From an uncultured bacterium (lineage in GTDB: Bacteria; Cyanobacteriota; Vampirovibrionia; Gastranaerophilales; Gastranaerophilaceae): a stretch of DNA of 44,758 bases. The notes under the pieces are model-generated. The model ran no database searches. It worked only from the letters and a program-made list of their open reading frames with translations, and was not told the origin of the DNA. Position 1 is the stretch's first letter. Every line of letters starts with the position of its first letter. Shown here one piece after another: positions 31,196 to 38,620 of this stretch. Where the stretch lies: contig USFB01000011.1 in assembly GCA_900553895.1 (NCBI GenBank), positions 1 through 44,758 of the forward strand, written 5' to 3'. The position numbers and the translations under genes were made by a program.

Positions 31196-33490
31196 CTAAT
31201 CTACATCAATCGGGCTTCTTTGAATCAAATTAATAGCTTCTCTAGCAGTAAATACTAAATCTTCAGGTATGTTTGCAATTGTACAGAATTGTCTTAAAAC
31301 ATCAATTACGCGTTTGAAACATCTCACGATGTCGCCTTCACCCATATCAACCTGATCAATAATATCATCCCACTCAGAACCGTTTACCCACATTTCAATT
31401 AATGGTGAATAGTAGCCGTTTATATACATAGGGTCTTCCACATCGTGATGTTTTTGTTTCTTTTCTAAATCACGGCGAATATCTTTAATTTTATTCAAAC
31501 GTTTTCTAACAGTTGGAGAAAGTGGAAGTTGTGAATATAAATCCGCTCTCATATCTTCCGTTGTGATTGCACAAACTACACTTGCGAGTTCTGCCGGAGT
31601 CAAATTATCTAAAACCCCTGAGAAAATAATTTGCGCCAAGAATAATTCGTTTTCTGAACGCAATTGTGAGATAGTAACTCCGCGCTCTGTCGGATAATTA
31701 TCTACAATATAACCGTAATCAATTAAAACAGCTCTATGAGATAAGAATTTATTCCAAAAAATATCTTTTTGTTTTTCAATTTCTTTATCTAAATTCTTTT
31801 GCTTTGCAACATATCTATTCAACAAATCTATATTTTTCATGTGCTTTTTGAATAACTTACATGTATCACATTGATAAGAATGCATTTTTTCAAGCATAAT
31901 TTTATTTTTGCGTCCGAATTCTTGAGCTTCTTCCGTCAAAGGTCTGTTTTTTTTCTTTTCTTGTTTTTGAATAGTTTTGAATACGCGTCTATTCTGAACG
32001 TAGATATCACGAATTTTGTTATACTCTAATAAATCTTCATTTGTGCGTTTATAACAACAAACAAACGCATTACATTCATTAATTTTTTCGTTAATTTCAT
32101 CATGTAATAAAATCAGAGGCTCAATTCTATAATTCGATGAGAAATATCCGAAACTTTTAAGCACAAGTTCTTTTGCTTCTTCTAAAGTAAATCTTTGAAG
32201 CAAATTTAAAACCATAGAATAGCTTGGTGAGAATTTACTTTCAAGTGGATTTGCGTCACTCAATACAAGTTCTGCTACTTCTTCAGGAGTTTGGAATGGT
32301 GAACCAACGATTGTAACATAGCCTATTTCGTCCATTCCGCGTCGTCCTGCACGACCTGACATTTGCAAGAATTCGCTCGGCGTAAGGATTCTGTGTCCGC
32401 TGTCGGTTCGCTTACTTATAGAACTGATAACTGTAGAACGAGCCGGCATATTTATACCTGCAGCCAATGTTTCAGTCGCAAACACAACTTTTATCAATCC
32501 TTTTTGGAATAGTTTTTCAACTAACATTTTCCATCCCGGAAGTAATCCGGCATGATGCGATGCTACACCTTGCAATAAATATTCTATATGCTTATTTTTA
32601 TAAAGATATGGGTTTTCAGCAATATAATCATCTATAATTTGCCTAATTTCTGCTTGTTCTTGAGGTGTTACAAGACAAAGTGATGCACAATTTTCCATTT
32701 GCTCATCACATCTTTTACGAGAAAATGTAAAATAAATTGCAGGCAACATGTCTTTTTCTTGCAAATTTCTTACAACATCTTTAACCACATTTCTTTTTTG
32801 AACAGCTTTGCCACGCTTAAATTCCTTTTTTTCGGGTTTGATTTTTTTGTTTAAAGCTCCGCTTGGTGTAAGCAACGGTAATAAATTATTCGGTTGCGAT
32901 GAGTCAAAGTAATAAAATCTTAAAGGCACCGGTCTGAAATCGGTATTAATTAATTCTGTTTTTGAATGAACAGTATTAATCCAATCCGTTAATTTATCAG
33001 CGTTTGCAACTGTTGCAGAAAGTGCAATAATTTGAACGTTGGTTGGACAATAAATAATACTTTCTTCCCAAACAGTTCCGCGCTGTTCGTCATTCATATA
33101 GTGAACTTCATCCAAAATTACATAACGAACATCTTTAAGGTTGTCTGTTACTGAACCAAAATTTGTACCATAAAGCATATTTCTGAAAACTTCAGTAGTC
33201 ATAACAACAATTTGCGCGCCACGATTAATTGAAGAATCACCTGTCAGAAGTCCGACTTTATCAGCGCCGTATTTTTCGGAAAAATCGTTGTATTTTTGGT
33301 TAGATAGTGCTTTTAGAGGCGTTGTATAAAAAACTTTGAACCCTTTTTCTAATGCGCAATGAATTGCGTGTTGGGCAATAACAGTCTTACCTGCACCTGT
33401 CGGTGCGCATACAACTACACTTTTCCCCTCTGATATACATCTACATGCATCTTTTTGAAAATCATCTAACTCAAAGGGAAACTCGTACAT
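31196..33490 (-). CDS. Ski2/Mtr4-like DExH-box RNA helicase
   Basis: ATP-dependent RNA helicase of superfamily 2, probably involved in RNA processing or decay. Walker A A-P-T-G-A-G-K-T (about 29-36), T-T-P-L-K-A-L-S-N-Q, DEVH (D-E-V-H-Y-M), S-A-T, and motif VI Q-M-S-G-R-A-G-R-R-G. The rest is a helical Ski2-type C-terminal region with a Lys-rich coiled-coil segment (about 510-590) containing C-D-T-C. 764 aa. Related genes are typical of cyanobacteria and plastids. Monocistronic by spacing. Confidence 0.9.
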   Translation of the reverse strand: MYEFPFELDDFQKDACRCISEGKSVVVCAPTGAGKTVIAQHAIHCALEKGFKVFYTTPLKALSNQKYNDFSEKYGADKVGLLTGDSSINRGAQIVVMTTEVFRNMLYGTNFGSVTDNLKDVRYVILDEVHYMNDEQRGTVWEESIIYCPTNVQIIALSATVANADKLTDWINTVHSKTELINTDFRPVPLRFYYFDSSQPNNLLPLLTPSGALNKKIKPEKKEFKRGKAVQKRNVVKDVVRNLQEKDMLPAIYFTFSRKRCDEQMENCASLCLVTPQEQAEIRQIIDDYIAENPYLYKNKHIEYLLQGVASHHAGLLPGWKMLVEKLFQKGLIKVVFATETLAAGINMPARSTVISSISKRTDSGHRILTPSEFLQMSGRAGRRGMDEIGYVTIVGSPFQTPEEVAELVLSDANPLESKFSPSYSMVLNLLQRFTLEEAKELVLKSFGYFSSNYRIEPLILLHDEINEKINECNAFVCCYKRTNEDLLEYNKIRDIYVQNRRVFKTIQKQEKKKNRPLTEEAQEFGRKNKIMLEKMHSYQCDTCKLFKKHMKNIDLLNRYVAKQKNLDKEIEKQKDIFWNKFLSHRAVLIDYGYIVDNYPTERGVTISQLRSENELFLAQIIFSGVLDNLTPAELASVVCAITTEDMRADLYSQLPLSPTVRKRLNKIKDIRRDLEKKQKHHDVEDPMYINGYYSPLIEMWVNGSEWDDIIDQVDMGEGDIVRCFKRVIDVLRQFCTIANIPEDLVFTAREAINLIQRSPIDVD

Positions 33491-33563
33491 AAAAATACCT
33501 CTTTAAACTATTCTAACATTATTGTAACATACTTTTGCGGGATTGTGAATGTGTGCGTGTAGC

Positions 33564-33599
33564 AAAAAAGGGGCGAGAAAATCTTTGATTTTCTCGCCC
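33564..33599 (-). terminator. Rho-independent terminator of clpX
   Basis: Perfect 13-bp stem GGGCGAGAAAATC / GATTTTCTCGCCC followed on the minus strand by CTTTTTTG. Confidence 0.9.
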
Positions 33600-33619
33600 A
33601 CATAATTAATTTTCAATTA

Positions 33620-34951
33620 TTAAGCAATTTCAGCCCTTGTTTTTTCAGAATTACTTGATGCATTGCTTTGCGGTAAATGAATCAACTCTGCAGTGTTATC
33701 AATTTCATCCTGCTTTTCTACCATATCCTTTGTAACAACAAACTTAGTGATATCGTGTTTTGTAGGTATATCATACATAACATCAAGCATCAATTCTTCT
33801 ACAATAGAGCGAAGTGCTCTTGCGCCTGTTTTACGCTTTATAGCTTTTTTCGCAATCAAATCAATAGCTTCAGGTTCGAATTCCAAATCAACGCCATCCA
33901 TTTCCATTAAGCATTTGTATTGCTTCAATACAGCGTTTTTAGGTTCTGTCAAAATCATTTTTAATGTTTTTTCATCCAACGCATCAAGAACCGCATAAAC
34001 AGGAATACGACCGATAAATTCAGGAATTAAACCGAATTTAAGCAAATCCTCTGGCTGTAATTTTTTAAGGATTTTAGCAGCAGCTTGTTCTTTTTCTGCT
34101 TGAGTTGGAGCAGATTTGCCAAAACCTATTGAAGTACCGTCTTTAACACGGTGTTCAATGATTTTATCCAAATCAACGAACGCACCACCAACAATAAATA
34201 AGATGTTGCTTGTATCAATTTGAATCATTTCTTGCTGAGGGTGTTTTCTTCCGCCTTGAGGAGGAACATTTGATAAAGTACCTTCAATAAGTTTCAATAA
34301 TGCTTGTTGAACACCTTCACCCGAAACATCTCTTGTAATTGATGTGTTTTCTGATTTTCTTGCGATTTTGTCAATTTCATCAATATAAATAATACCTTTT
34401 TCAGCCTTTTTAGCATCGTAATCCGCATTTTGGTATAATCTTAAAAGAATATTTTCAACGTCATCACCAACATAACCTGCTTCTGTTAATGTTGTAGCAT
34501 CAGCAACAGCAAACGGTACGTCAAGCATTTTGGCCAAAGTTTGAGCCAATAATGTTTTACCGCTACCTGTTGGGCCGACCAACAAGATGTTCGATTTTTG
34601 GATTTCAACACCGTTGGTATCAGCTTTTTGGTTGTGCTTTAAACGTTTATAGTGGTTATAAACAGCCACAGAAAGAACTTTTTTTGCATCGTCCTGTCCA
34701 ACTATATGTTGATCCAAGTATTCTTTTATTTCATGAGGCTTAGGGATAGGCTTATCTTCAACATCTTCTGTATTCTTTTCAGCTTTTTCGCCTGTTTTTT
34801 CTTTCTGTTCAAAAAATTCTTCATCTAAAATTTCGTTGCATAACTCTACGCACTCATCACAAATGAATACATCAGGACCTGCAATTAATTTCTTTACCTG
34901 ATCTTGCGTTTTTCCGCAAAATGAACATTTTAACCTATCATTAGATGACAT
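33620..34951 (-). CDS. clpX: ATP-dependent Clp protease ATP-binding subunit ClpX
   Basis: AAA+ unfoldase feeding substrates to ClpP. N-terminal zinc-binding domain with C9-x2-C12 and C31-x2-C34, Walker A G-P-T-G-S-G-K-T, Walker B I-I-Y-I-D-E-I-D-K, the pore region, and an I-G-F-G loop (S-I-G-F-G) for ClpP docking. 443 aa, normal. Downstream of clpP with about 125 bases between that hold two repeat elements. Confidence 0.98.
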   Translation of the reverse strand: MSSNDRLKCSFCGKTQDQVKKLIAGPDVFICDECVELCNEILDEEFFEQKEKTGEKAEKNTEDVEDKPIPKPHEIKEYLDQHIVGQDDAKKVLSVAVYNHYKRLKHNQKADTNGVEIQKSNILLVGPTGSGKTLLAQTLAKMLDVPFAVADATTLTEAGYVGDDVENILLRLYQNADYDAKKAEKGIIYIDEIDKIARKSENTSITRDVSGEGVQQALLKLIEGTLSNVPPQGGRKHPQQEMIQIDTSNILFIVGGAFVDLDKIIEHRVKDGTSIGFGKSAPTQAEKEQAAAKILKKLQPEDLLKFGLIPEFIGRIPVYAVLDALDEKTLKMILTEPKNAVLKQYKCLMEMDGVDLEFEPEAIDLIAKKAIKRKTGARALRSIVEELMLDVMYDIPTKHDITKFVVTKDMVEKQDEIDNTAELIHLPQSNASSNSEKTRAEIA

Positions 34952-34994
34952 AATTTCTCCTGTTTGTTGACTGTTTGGATTTTAATTTTTTATT

Positions 34995-35022
34995 GTAGGT
35001 TGAGCAAGTATGCCCAACCTAC
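34995..35022. repeat. GTAG-headed palindrome (REP-like element 5), GTAG at both ends
   Basis: GTAGGTTG-AGC...GCCCAACCTAC: the palindrome runs through the GTAG head on both sides, in the clpP-clpX gap. Confidence 0.7.
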
Positions 35023-35042
35023 AATTCTGTATTGAAAAACTA

Positions 35043-35068
35043 TCCCTCTCACTCAAGGGGCGAGAGAT
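35043..35068. repeat. Partial family B repeat in the clpP-clpX gap
   Basis: TCCCTCTCACTC-AAGGGGCGAGAGA, a short form of the CCCTC...GGGGCGAGGG element; 21 bases from REP-like element 5. Confidence 0.5.
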
Positions 35069-35076
35069 AAAAATTC

Positions 35077-35664
35077 TTACATAGCGTCTTTTGTGATAAC
35101 TTTATCAATCATACCGTATTCAAGAGCTTCTTGAGGAGTCATGATATAGTCACGGTCAGTATCTTTTTCGATTTTCTTAATTGATTGACCTGTATTTGAA
35201 GCCATAATTTCGTTCAAAGTCTTTTTAATTCTTAAAATTTCTTGAGCTTGAATTTCAATATCAGTTGCTTGACCTTGAGCACCGCCTAAAGGTTGGTGAA
35301 TCAATACTCTTGAGTGTGGAAGAGCCATTCTCTTACCTTTAGCACCTGAACATAACAAGAAAGCACCCATTGAAGCAGCTTGACCTAAACAAATTGTTTG
35401 AACGTCTGCTCTAATATGTTGCATAGTGTCATAAATTGCTAAACCTGCAGTTACGCTACCTCCCGGAGAGTTGATATATAACATAATGTCTTTTTCAGGG
35501 TTTTCACTATCTAACAAAAGAAGCTGTGCAACGATTAGGTTTGCAACCATATCATCAACAGGAGTTCCTAAAAAGATAATTCTTTCTCTCAACAACCTTG
35601 AGAAGATATCAAAAGAACGTTCCCCTCTGCTTGATTGTTCAATTACTACAGGTACAAAACTCAT
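35077..35664 (-). CDS. clpP: ATP-dependent Clp protease proteolytic subunit
   Basis: Serine protease ring partner of ClpX. Catalytic triad S98 in G-Q-A-A-S-M-G, H123 in L-I-H-Q-P-L-G-G and D172 in D-T-D-R-D-Y. 195 aa, normal. AAGGAAAT site before the ATG. First gene of clpP-clpX; trigger factor (tig), often just upstream, is absent here. Confidence 0.98.
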   Translation of the reverse strand: MSFVPVVIEQSSRGERSFDIFSRLLRERIIFLGTPVDDMVANLIVAQLLLLDSENPEKDIMLYINSPGGSVTAGLAIYDTMQHIRADVQTICLGQAASMGAFLLCSGAKGKRMALPHSRVLIHQPLGGAQGQATDIEIQAQEILRIKKTLNEIMASNTGQSIKKIEKDTDRDYIMTPQEALEYGMIDKVITKDAM

Positions 35665-35700
35665 TTCTTATTTCCTTTCTTATATATAAGTAACAACTAC

Positions 35701-35728
35701 ATTATACATTACATAAATATTTTAACAA
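35701..35728 (-). promoter_or_regulatory. Sigma-70-type promoter of clpP
   Basis: TTGTTA, 16-base spacer, TATAAT on the minus strand, about 37 bases before the ATG. A second box, TATGCTAGAATAT, lies further upstream near 35771-35783, identical to the box at the TolC-like gene. Confidence 0.6.
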
Positions 35729-35816
35729 ATAATTAATTCGTATGAAATATTCTTCTTATTGGGTCAAAGATATTCTAGCATAAAAATAAAAAAATAGCTT
35801 TTGTTTTATTGGTTTA

Positions 35817-35848
35817 TAAAAAAAGAAAGCCCATTTATTGGGCTTTCT
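35817..35848 (-). terminator. Rho-independent terminator overlapping the end of the 108-aa gene
   Basis: Stem AGAAAGCCCA / TGGGCTTTCT followed by TTTTTTT on the minus strand. The last codons and stop of the gene lie inside the hairpin. Confidence 0.88.
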
Positions 35849-36161
35849 GAAATAATGGCGTTTCTCGATTTTGCAAACAGACTCCAAATTGACAGCTTGA
35901 ATTGTAATTAAAATTGTTTTCGGACGGAGCGAAACTATTGGCTTCCTTTCTTATTTCGCTTCTGTTTAAAGGCGTTAGTCTGGCTTCCGGTGAACCGGAG
36001 AATTCCTTTATCTGACTATTTGGATTATAGACAGGAGATACTTTTTCTCTAAAACCCGGAACCGAACAAACAGTTGTGCCTTCGTCCACGGAGCACATTG
36101 CAAAACTTGGTAAAAACGCACTGACGATTAGAACAGATGATAATATAAATATCTTTTTCAT
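35835..36161 (-). CDS. Small secreted cysteine-containing protein
   Basis: Not recognised. Signal peptide residues 1-21 (MKKIFILSSVLIVSAFLPSFA), then an 87-residue mature part with four Cys (C23, C32, then a C-Q-F-G-V-C pair near the end), which could form disulfides. There is no classical lipobox, since Met precedes the first Cys. AAGGAG site before the ATG. Monocistronic, with the terminator built over its 3' end. Confidence 0.7.
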   Translation of the reverse strand: MKKIFILSSVLIVSAFLPSFAMCSVDEGTTVCSVPGFREKVSPVYNPNSQIKEFSGSPEARLTPLNRSEIRKEANSFAPSENNFNYNSSCQFGVCLQNRETPLFQKAQ

Positions 36162-36257
36162 AACTTACTCCTTTTTATTTTTATAATAAAAGATTTATTC
36201 TGTTTCTCATTACCCACTTGGACTAAGCATTTTTATGTATAGATTTATTTCAACTCT

Positions 36258-36286
36258 TTGATGGATGGTTATATTTTTTGTATAAT
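36258..36286 (+). promoter_or_regulatory. Sigma-70-type promoter of the beta-lactamase-fold gene
   Basis: TTGATG, 17-base spacer, TATAAT; +1 near 36293, followed by GGAGGAG and the GTG start. Reading frames that start at the TTG or ATG inside this promoter are not expected to be translated. Confidence 0.75.
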
Positions 36287-36320
36287 GATATTATTAGAAT
36301 GGGATTTGGAGGAGATATTT

Positions 36321-37508
36321 GTGTACGCATATCAACAACAGCGAAGAACTAACCGTAATTTACATGTAGTTTCTAACAATAAAAGACCTGTTCATAGACA
36401 AGTTAAGAAAAAGAAAACTAATCCGATATTGGAACTGTTCAGAATGATTGTAGTTTTCTCATTCTTGGCAGTATTTATGTATTTTGTTTTTCCTACTACT
36501 TATAATAGACTTGTTAAACAAGTATTCATGCCTGATGCAATTCCTATGAATACAAAATCCGGCTTTAATATGGCACAAGCGAAATTAAAAAATACTGATG
36601 CTGCTGATTTATATAAAATTGCAAATCCTATAACAAATTATTTAAGCAACGACATGTTTAATAATCGTTTGCTTTTAACTCCAACCATTGAAAAAACTCA
36701 TAGTGAAATTACAACTATGTATCATACAAACGAAATGGCAGGTCTAAAATCACAATTAACTGGACTTATGGCTCAATATCCTATGATTAAGCCGTCTATT
36801 TATGTTTGGGAATACGAAAAAGGTCAGTACGTTGATATTAACGGTGACAACTTGTATTCAGCAGCAAGTATTATCAAACTTCCTGTTTTAGTTCGTTTGT
36901 TTAAATCAATTGAAGCAAATCAAATGACTATTTATGATGAAATGCTTCTTACTGATTATTATCAATCATCAGGTTCAGGGAATCTTCAATACGCTCAAAC
37001 AGGTAGAAAATATTCTTTAGATAGTTTGGCAAAAACCATGATTCAAGATTCTGATAATACTTCTACGAATATGATAATGGCAAAATTGGGTGGCATGGAC
37101 GATATTAATATTGGTTTGAGAGATTGGGGTATTTCAAGAACTTACGTTAGAACTTGGCTTCCTGATTTAAAAGGTACAAATAAAACAACTGCAAAAGACA
37201 TGGCTAAAATTCTTTATAACCTTGATAATCCAGGTTTTTTAAATATTAATTCGAGAGAATTTATTATTGATTATATGAGTCATGTAAAAAATAACAGACT
37301 AATCGCAGCCGGTTTGGGCGACGGTGCAATGTTTATCCATAAAACGGGCGATATTGGCACTATGCTTGGTGACGCAGGTATTGTTTACGCTCCAAACGGC
37401 AAAAAATACATTGTGGTAATTTTGGCAAACCGCCCTCACAATGCACCTCAAGGTAAAGATTTTATTGTAAAAGCATCAAGCCTCATATATAAGGCAATCG
37501 TCGGATAA
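36321..37508 (+). CDS. Membrane-anchored class A beta-lactamase-fold serine hydrolase
   Basis: Penicillin-binding/beta-lactamase superfamily protein facing outside the membrane. Basic cytoplasmic tail (1-40), one membrane anchor (about 41-58), linker, then the catalytic domain: S183-x-x-K186 (S-I-I-K), S244-D-N246, and K341-T-G343. The segment that should hold the deacylating Glu166 and Asn170 (W-E-P-E-L-N in TEM-type enzymes) reads W279-L-P-D-L-K284, so both are missing. It is therefore unlikely to be an efficient beta-lactamase and may be a DD-peptidase, esterase or sensor. GTG start with GGAGGAG 6 bases upstream. 395 aa. Confidence 0.85.
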   Translation: MYAYQQQRRTNRNLHVVSNNKRPVHRQVKKKKTNPILELFRMIVVFSFLAVFMYFVFPTTYNRLVKQVFMPDAIPMNTKSGFNMAQAKLKNTDAADLYKIANPITNYLSNDMFNNRLLLTPTIEKTHSEITTMYHTNEMAGLKSQLTGLMAQYPMIKPSIYVWEYEKGQYVDINGDNLYSAASIIKLPVLVRLFKSIEANQMTIYDEMLLTDYYQSSGSGNLQYAQTGRKYSLDSLAKTMIQDSDNTSTNMIMAKLGGMDDINIGLRDWGISRTYVRTWLPDLKGTNKTTAKDMAKILYNLDNPGFLNINSREFIIDYMSHVKNNRLIAAGLGDGAMFIHKTGDIGTMLGDAGIVYAPNGKKYIVVILANRPHNAPQGKDFIVKASSLIYKAIVG

Positions 37509-37532
37509 ATTTAAATTATTTATTTTAAAACT

Positions 37533-37575
37533 ATGGCGTCTTTCGAATATCGAAATGACGCCATTATTTTATATT
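37533..37575. terminator. Bidirectional terminator between 36321 (+) and 37588 (-) genes
   Basis: Stem ATGGCGTC-TTTCGA / TCGAAA-T-GACGCCAT with T-rich flank; both genes end here. Confidence 0.8.
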
Positions 37576-37587
37576 TTTTTTATAGTT

Positions 37588-37932
37588 TTAAACATCTATA
37601 TCATCATCGGGAGCTTCGGGCAAATCAGGTTCTGCAACCTGCTTTGTCAATTTTTCGTTAAGCTCTTGAAGCGTAATTGATTTATCCATTTTCTTTAAGG
37701 CATTTAAGACTGCAAGTTTGTAATCGGCATCAGCTTTGTTTTTTGGATTATCCATAATTTCGCCCATTCTTTGCCCCAAATAACCCATTACGACAACAGC
37801 TGGAACAAGAACAACTGCAGTTGTCATAATTGCATGCATATCTATAGTGCCAACTCTCACGATACTGACAGTACCTATAATAATTATTGTCATAACTACA
37901 AAAAATAATCTTAAATTCTCTGTATAACCCAT
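37588..37932 (-). CDS. Small two-helix membrane protein in the flhA operon
   Basis: Not recognised. 114 residues: two hydrophobic segments (about 9-28 and 37-53) and a soluble acidic C-terminal tail (E-P-D-L-P-E-A-P-D-D-D-I-D-V). GAGGA before the ATG. It is 16 bases after the PilZ gene, in the flhA-pilZ-37588 set, so a flagellar or motility-related membrane role is plausible but unproven. Confidence 0.65.
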   Translation of the reverse strand: MGYTENLRLFFVVMTIIIIGTVSIVRVGTIDMHAIMTTAVVLVPAVVVMGYLGQRMGEIMDNPKNKADADYKLAVLNALKKMDKSITLQELNEKLTKQVAEPDLPEAPDDDIDV

Positions 37933-37948
37933 TTTAGCAAATCCTCAC

Positions 37949-38548
37949 CTATTCACCGCGTTTATTTAGGTTTTCCATGTCTTTTTTCATACAGAATTGA
38001 ACAAGTGTCATTTTATCAATATTACTTAAGCAAGTAAATCTTCCTGAAATTGTATAAAGTCCGCTATCACCTTTTTCTACACGGATAAGTTGGTATTTAC
38101 ATTTAATTTCCTGCTCGTCACTTAATTTAATTGAGACATCATAAACTTTTTCTATATCAATATTATCAGCAGTTCTAAGCTTCATACCACCAGCTGAAAG
38201 GTCAAGGGTTCTAACTTTGTGAGAAACGTCACCGCAAGTCAATTCTAAATCTTCTAAGAATTTAATACGTGTAAATTTACGTCTTTGTAAGAATCTGTGT
38301 TTCACAGGGTTTGCAATTGTAATCACATTGTTTTCAAGTTTCTGAATATAAGATTCAAAATAAAGATAACCGTTGTCGGTAAAAGAATAAAAATCACAAA
38401 TATGATTAACAATAAGTCCTTCCGGCTTGTATTTTAATTCCATTCTAAAACCGTCCATTGATACATCCAAAACCTTTCCTTTATTAGTAAGTTTGAAATC
38501 TTGCGGAACGATTGTTACGATTTGGTTTTCTTTTATTAGTTCTCTCAT
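37949..38548 (-). CDS. PilZ-domain c-di-GMP receptor (YcgR-like)
   Basis: Cyclic-di-GMP effector probably modulating the flagellum. C-terminal PilZ domain with R90-x3-R94 (R-K-F-T-R) and D116-x-S-x-x-G121 (D-L-S-A-G-G), the two ligand motifs. The N-terminal half is a YcgR-N-like domain that itself contains D-V-S-M-D-G at 28-33. 199 aa. The ATG at 38548 has AGAAAGG 7 bases upstream. It follows flhA by 72 bases that contain a family B repeat. Confidence 0.88.
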   Translation of the reverse strand: MRELIKENQIVTIVPQDFKLTNKGKVLDVSMDGFRMELKYKPEGLIVNHICDFYSFTDNGYLYFESYIQKLENNVITIANPVKHRFLQRRKFTRIKFLEDLELTCGDVSHKVRTLDLSAGGMKLRTADNIDIEKVYDVSIKLSDEQEIKCKYQLIRVEKGDSGLYTISGRFTCLSNIDKMTLVQFCMKKDMENLNKRGE

Positions 38549-38576
38549 ATATGACCTTTCTGACTTTTTTATCATT

Positions 38577-38619
38577 TCTCCCCTCGCCCCTTGTGGGAGA
38601 GGGGTTGGGGGTGAGGGGG
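38577..38619. repeat. G/C-rich family B repeat between flhA and pilZ
   Basis: TCTCCCCTCGCCCC-TTGTGGGAGAGGGG-TTGGGGGTGAGGG, a strong G/C island forming a hairpin around TTGTGGG, abutting the flhA stop codon. Closest full-length member of the group at 4200, 20841 and 35043. Confidence 0.7.
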
Positions 38620-38620
38620 C

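Noticed and set aside
36321..37508. Beta-lactamase resistance gene
   Set aside because: Equivalents of the deacylating Glu166 and Asn170 are missing, so a resistance enzyme is not supported.
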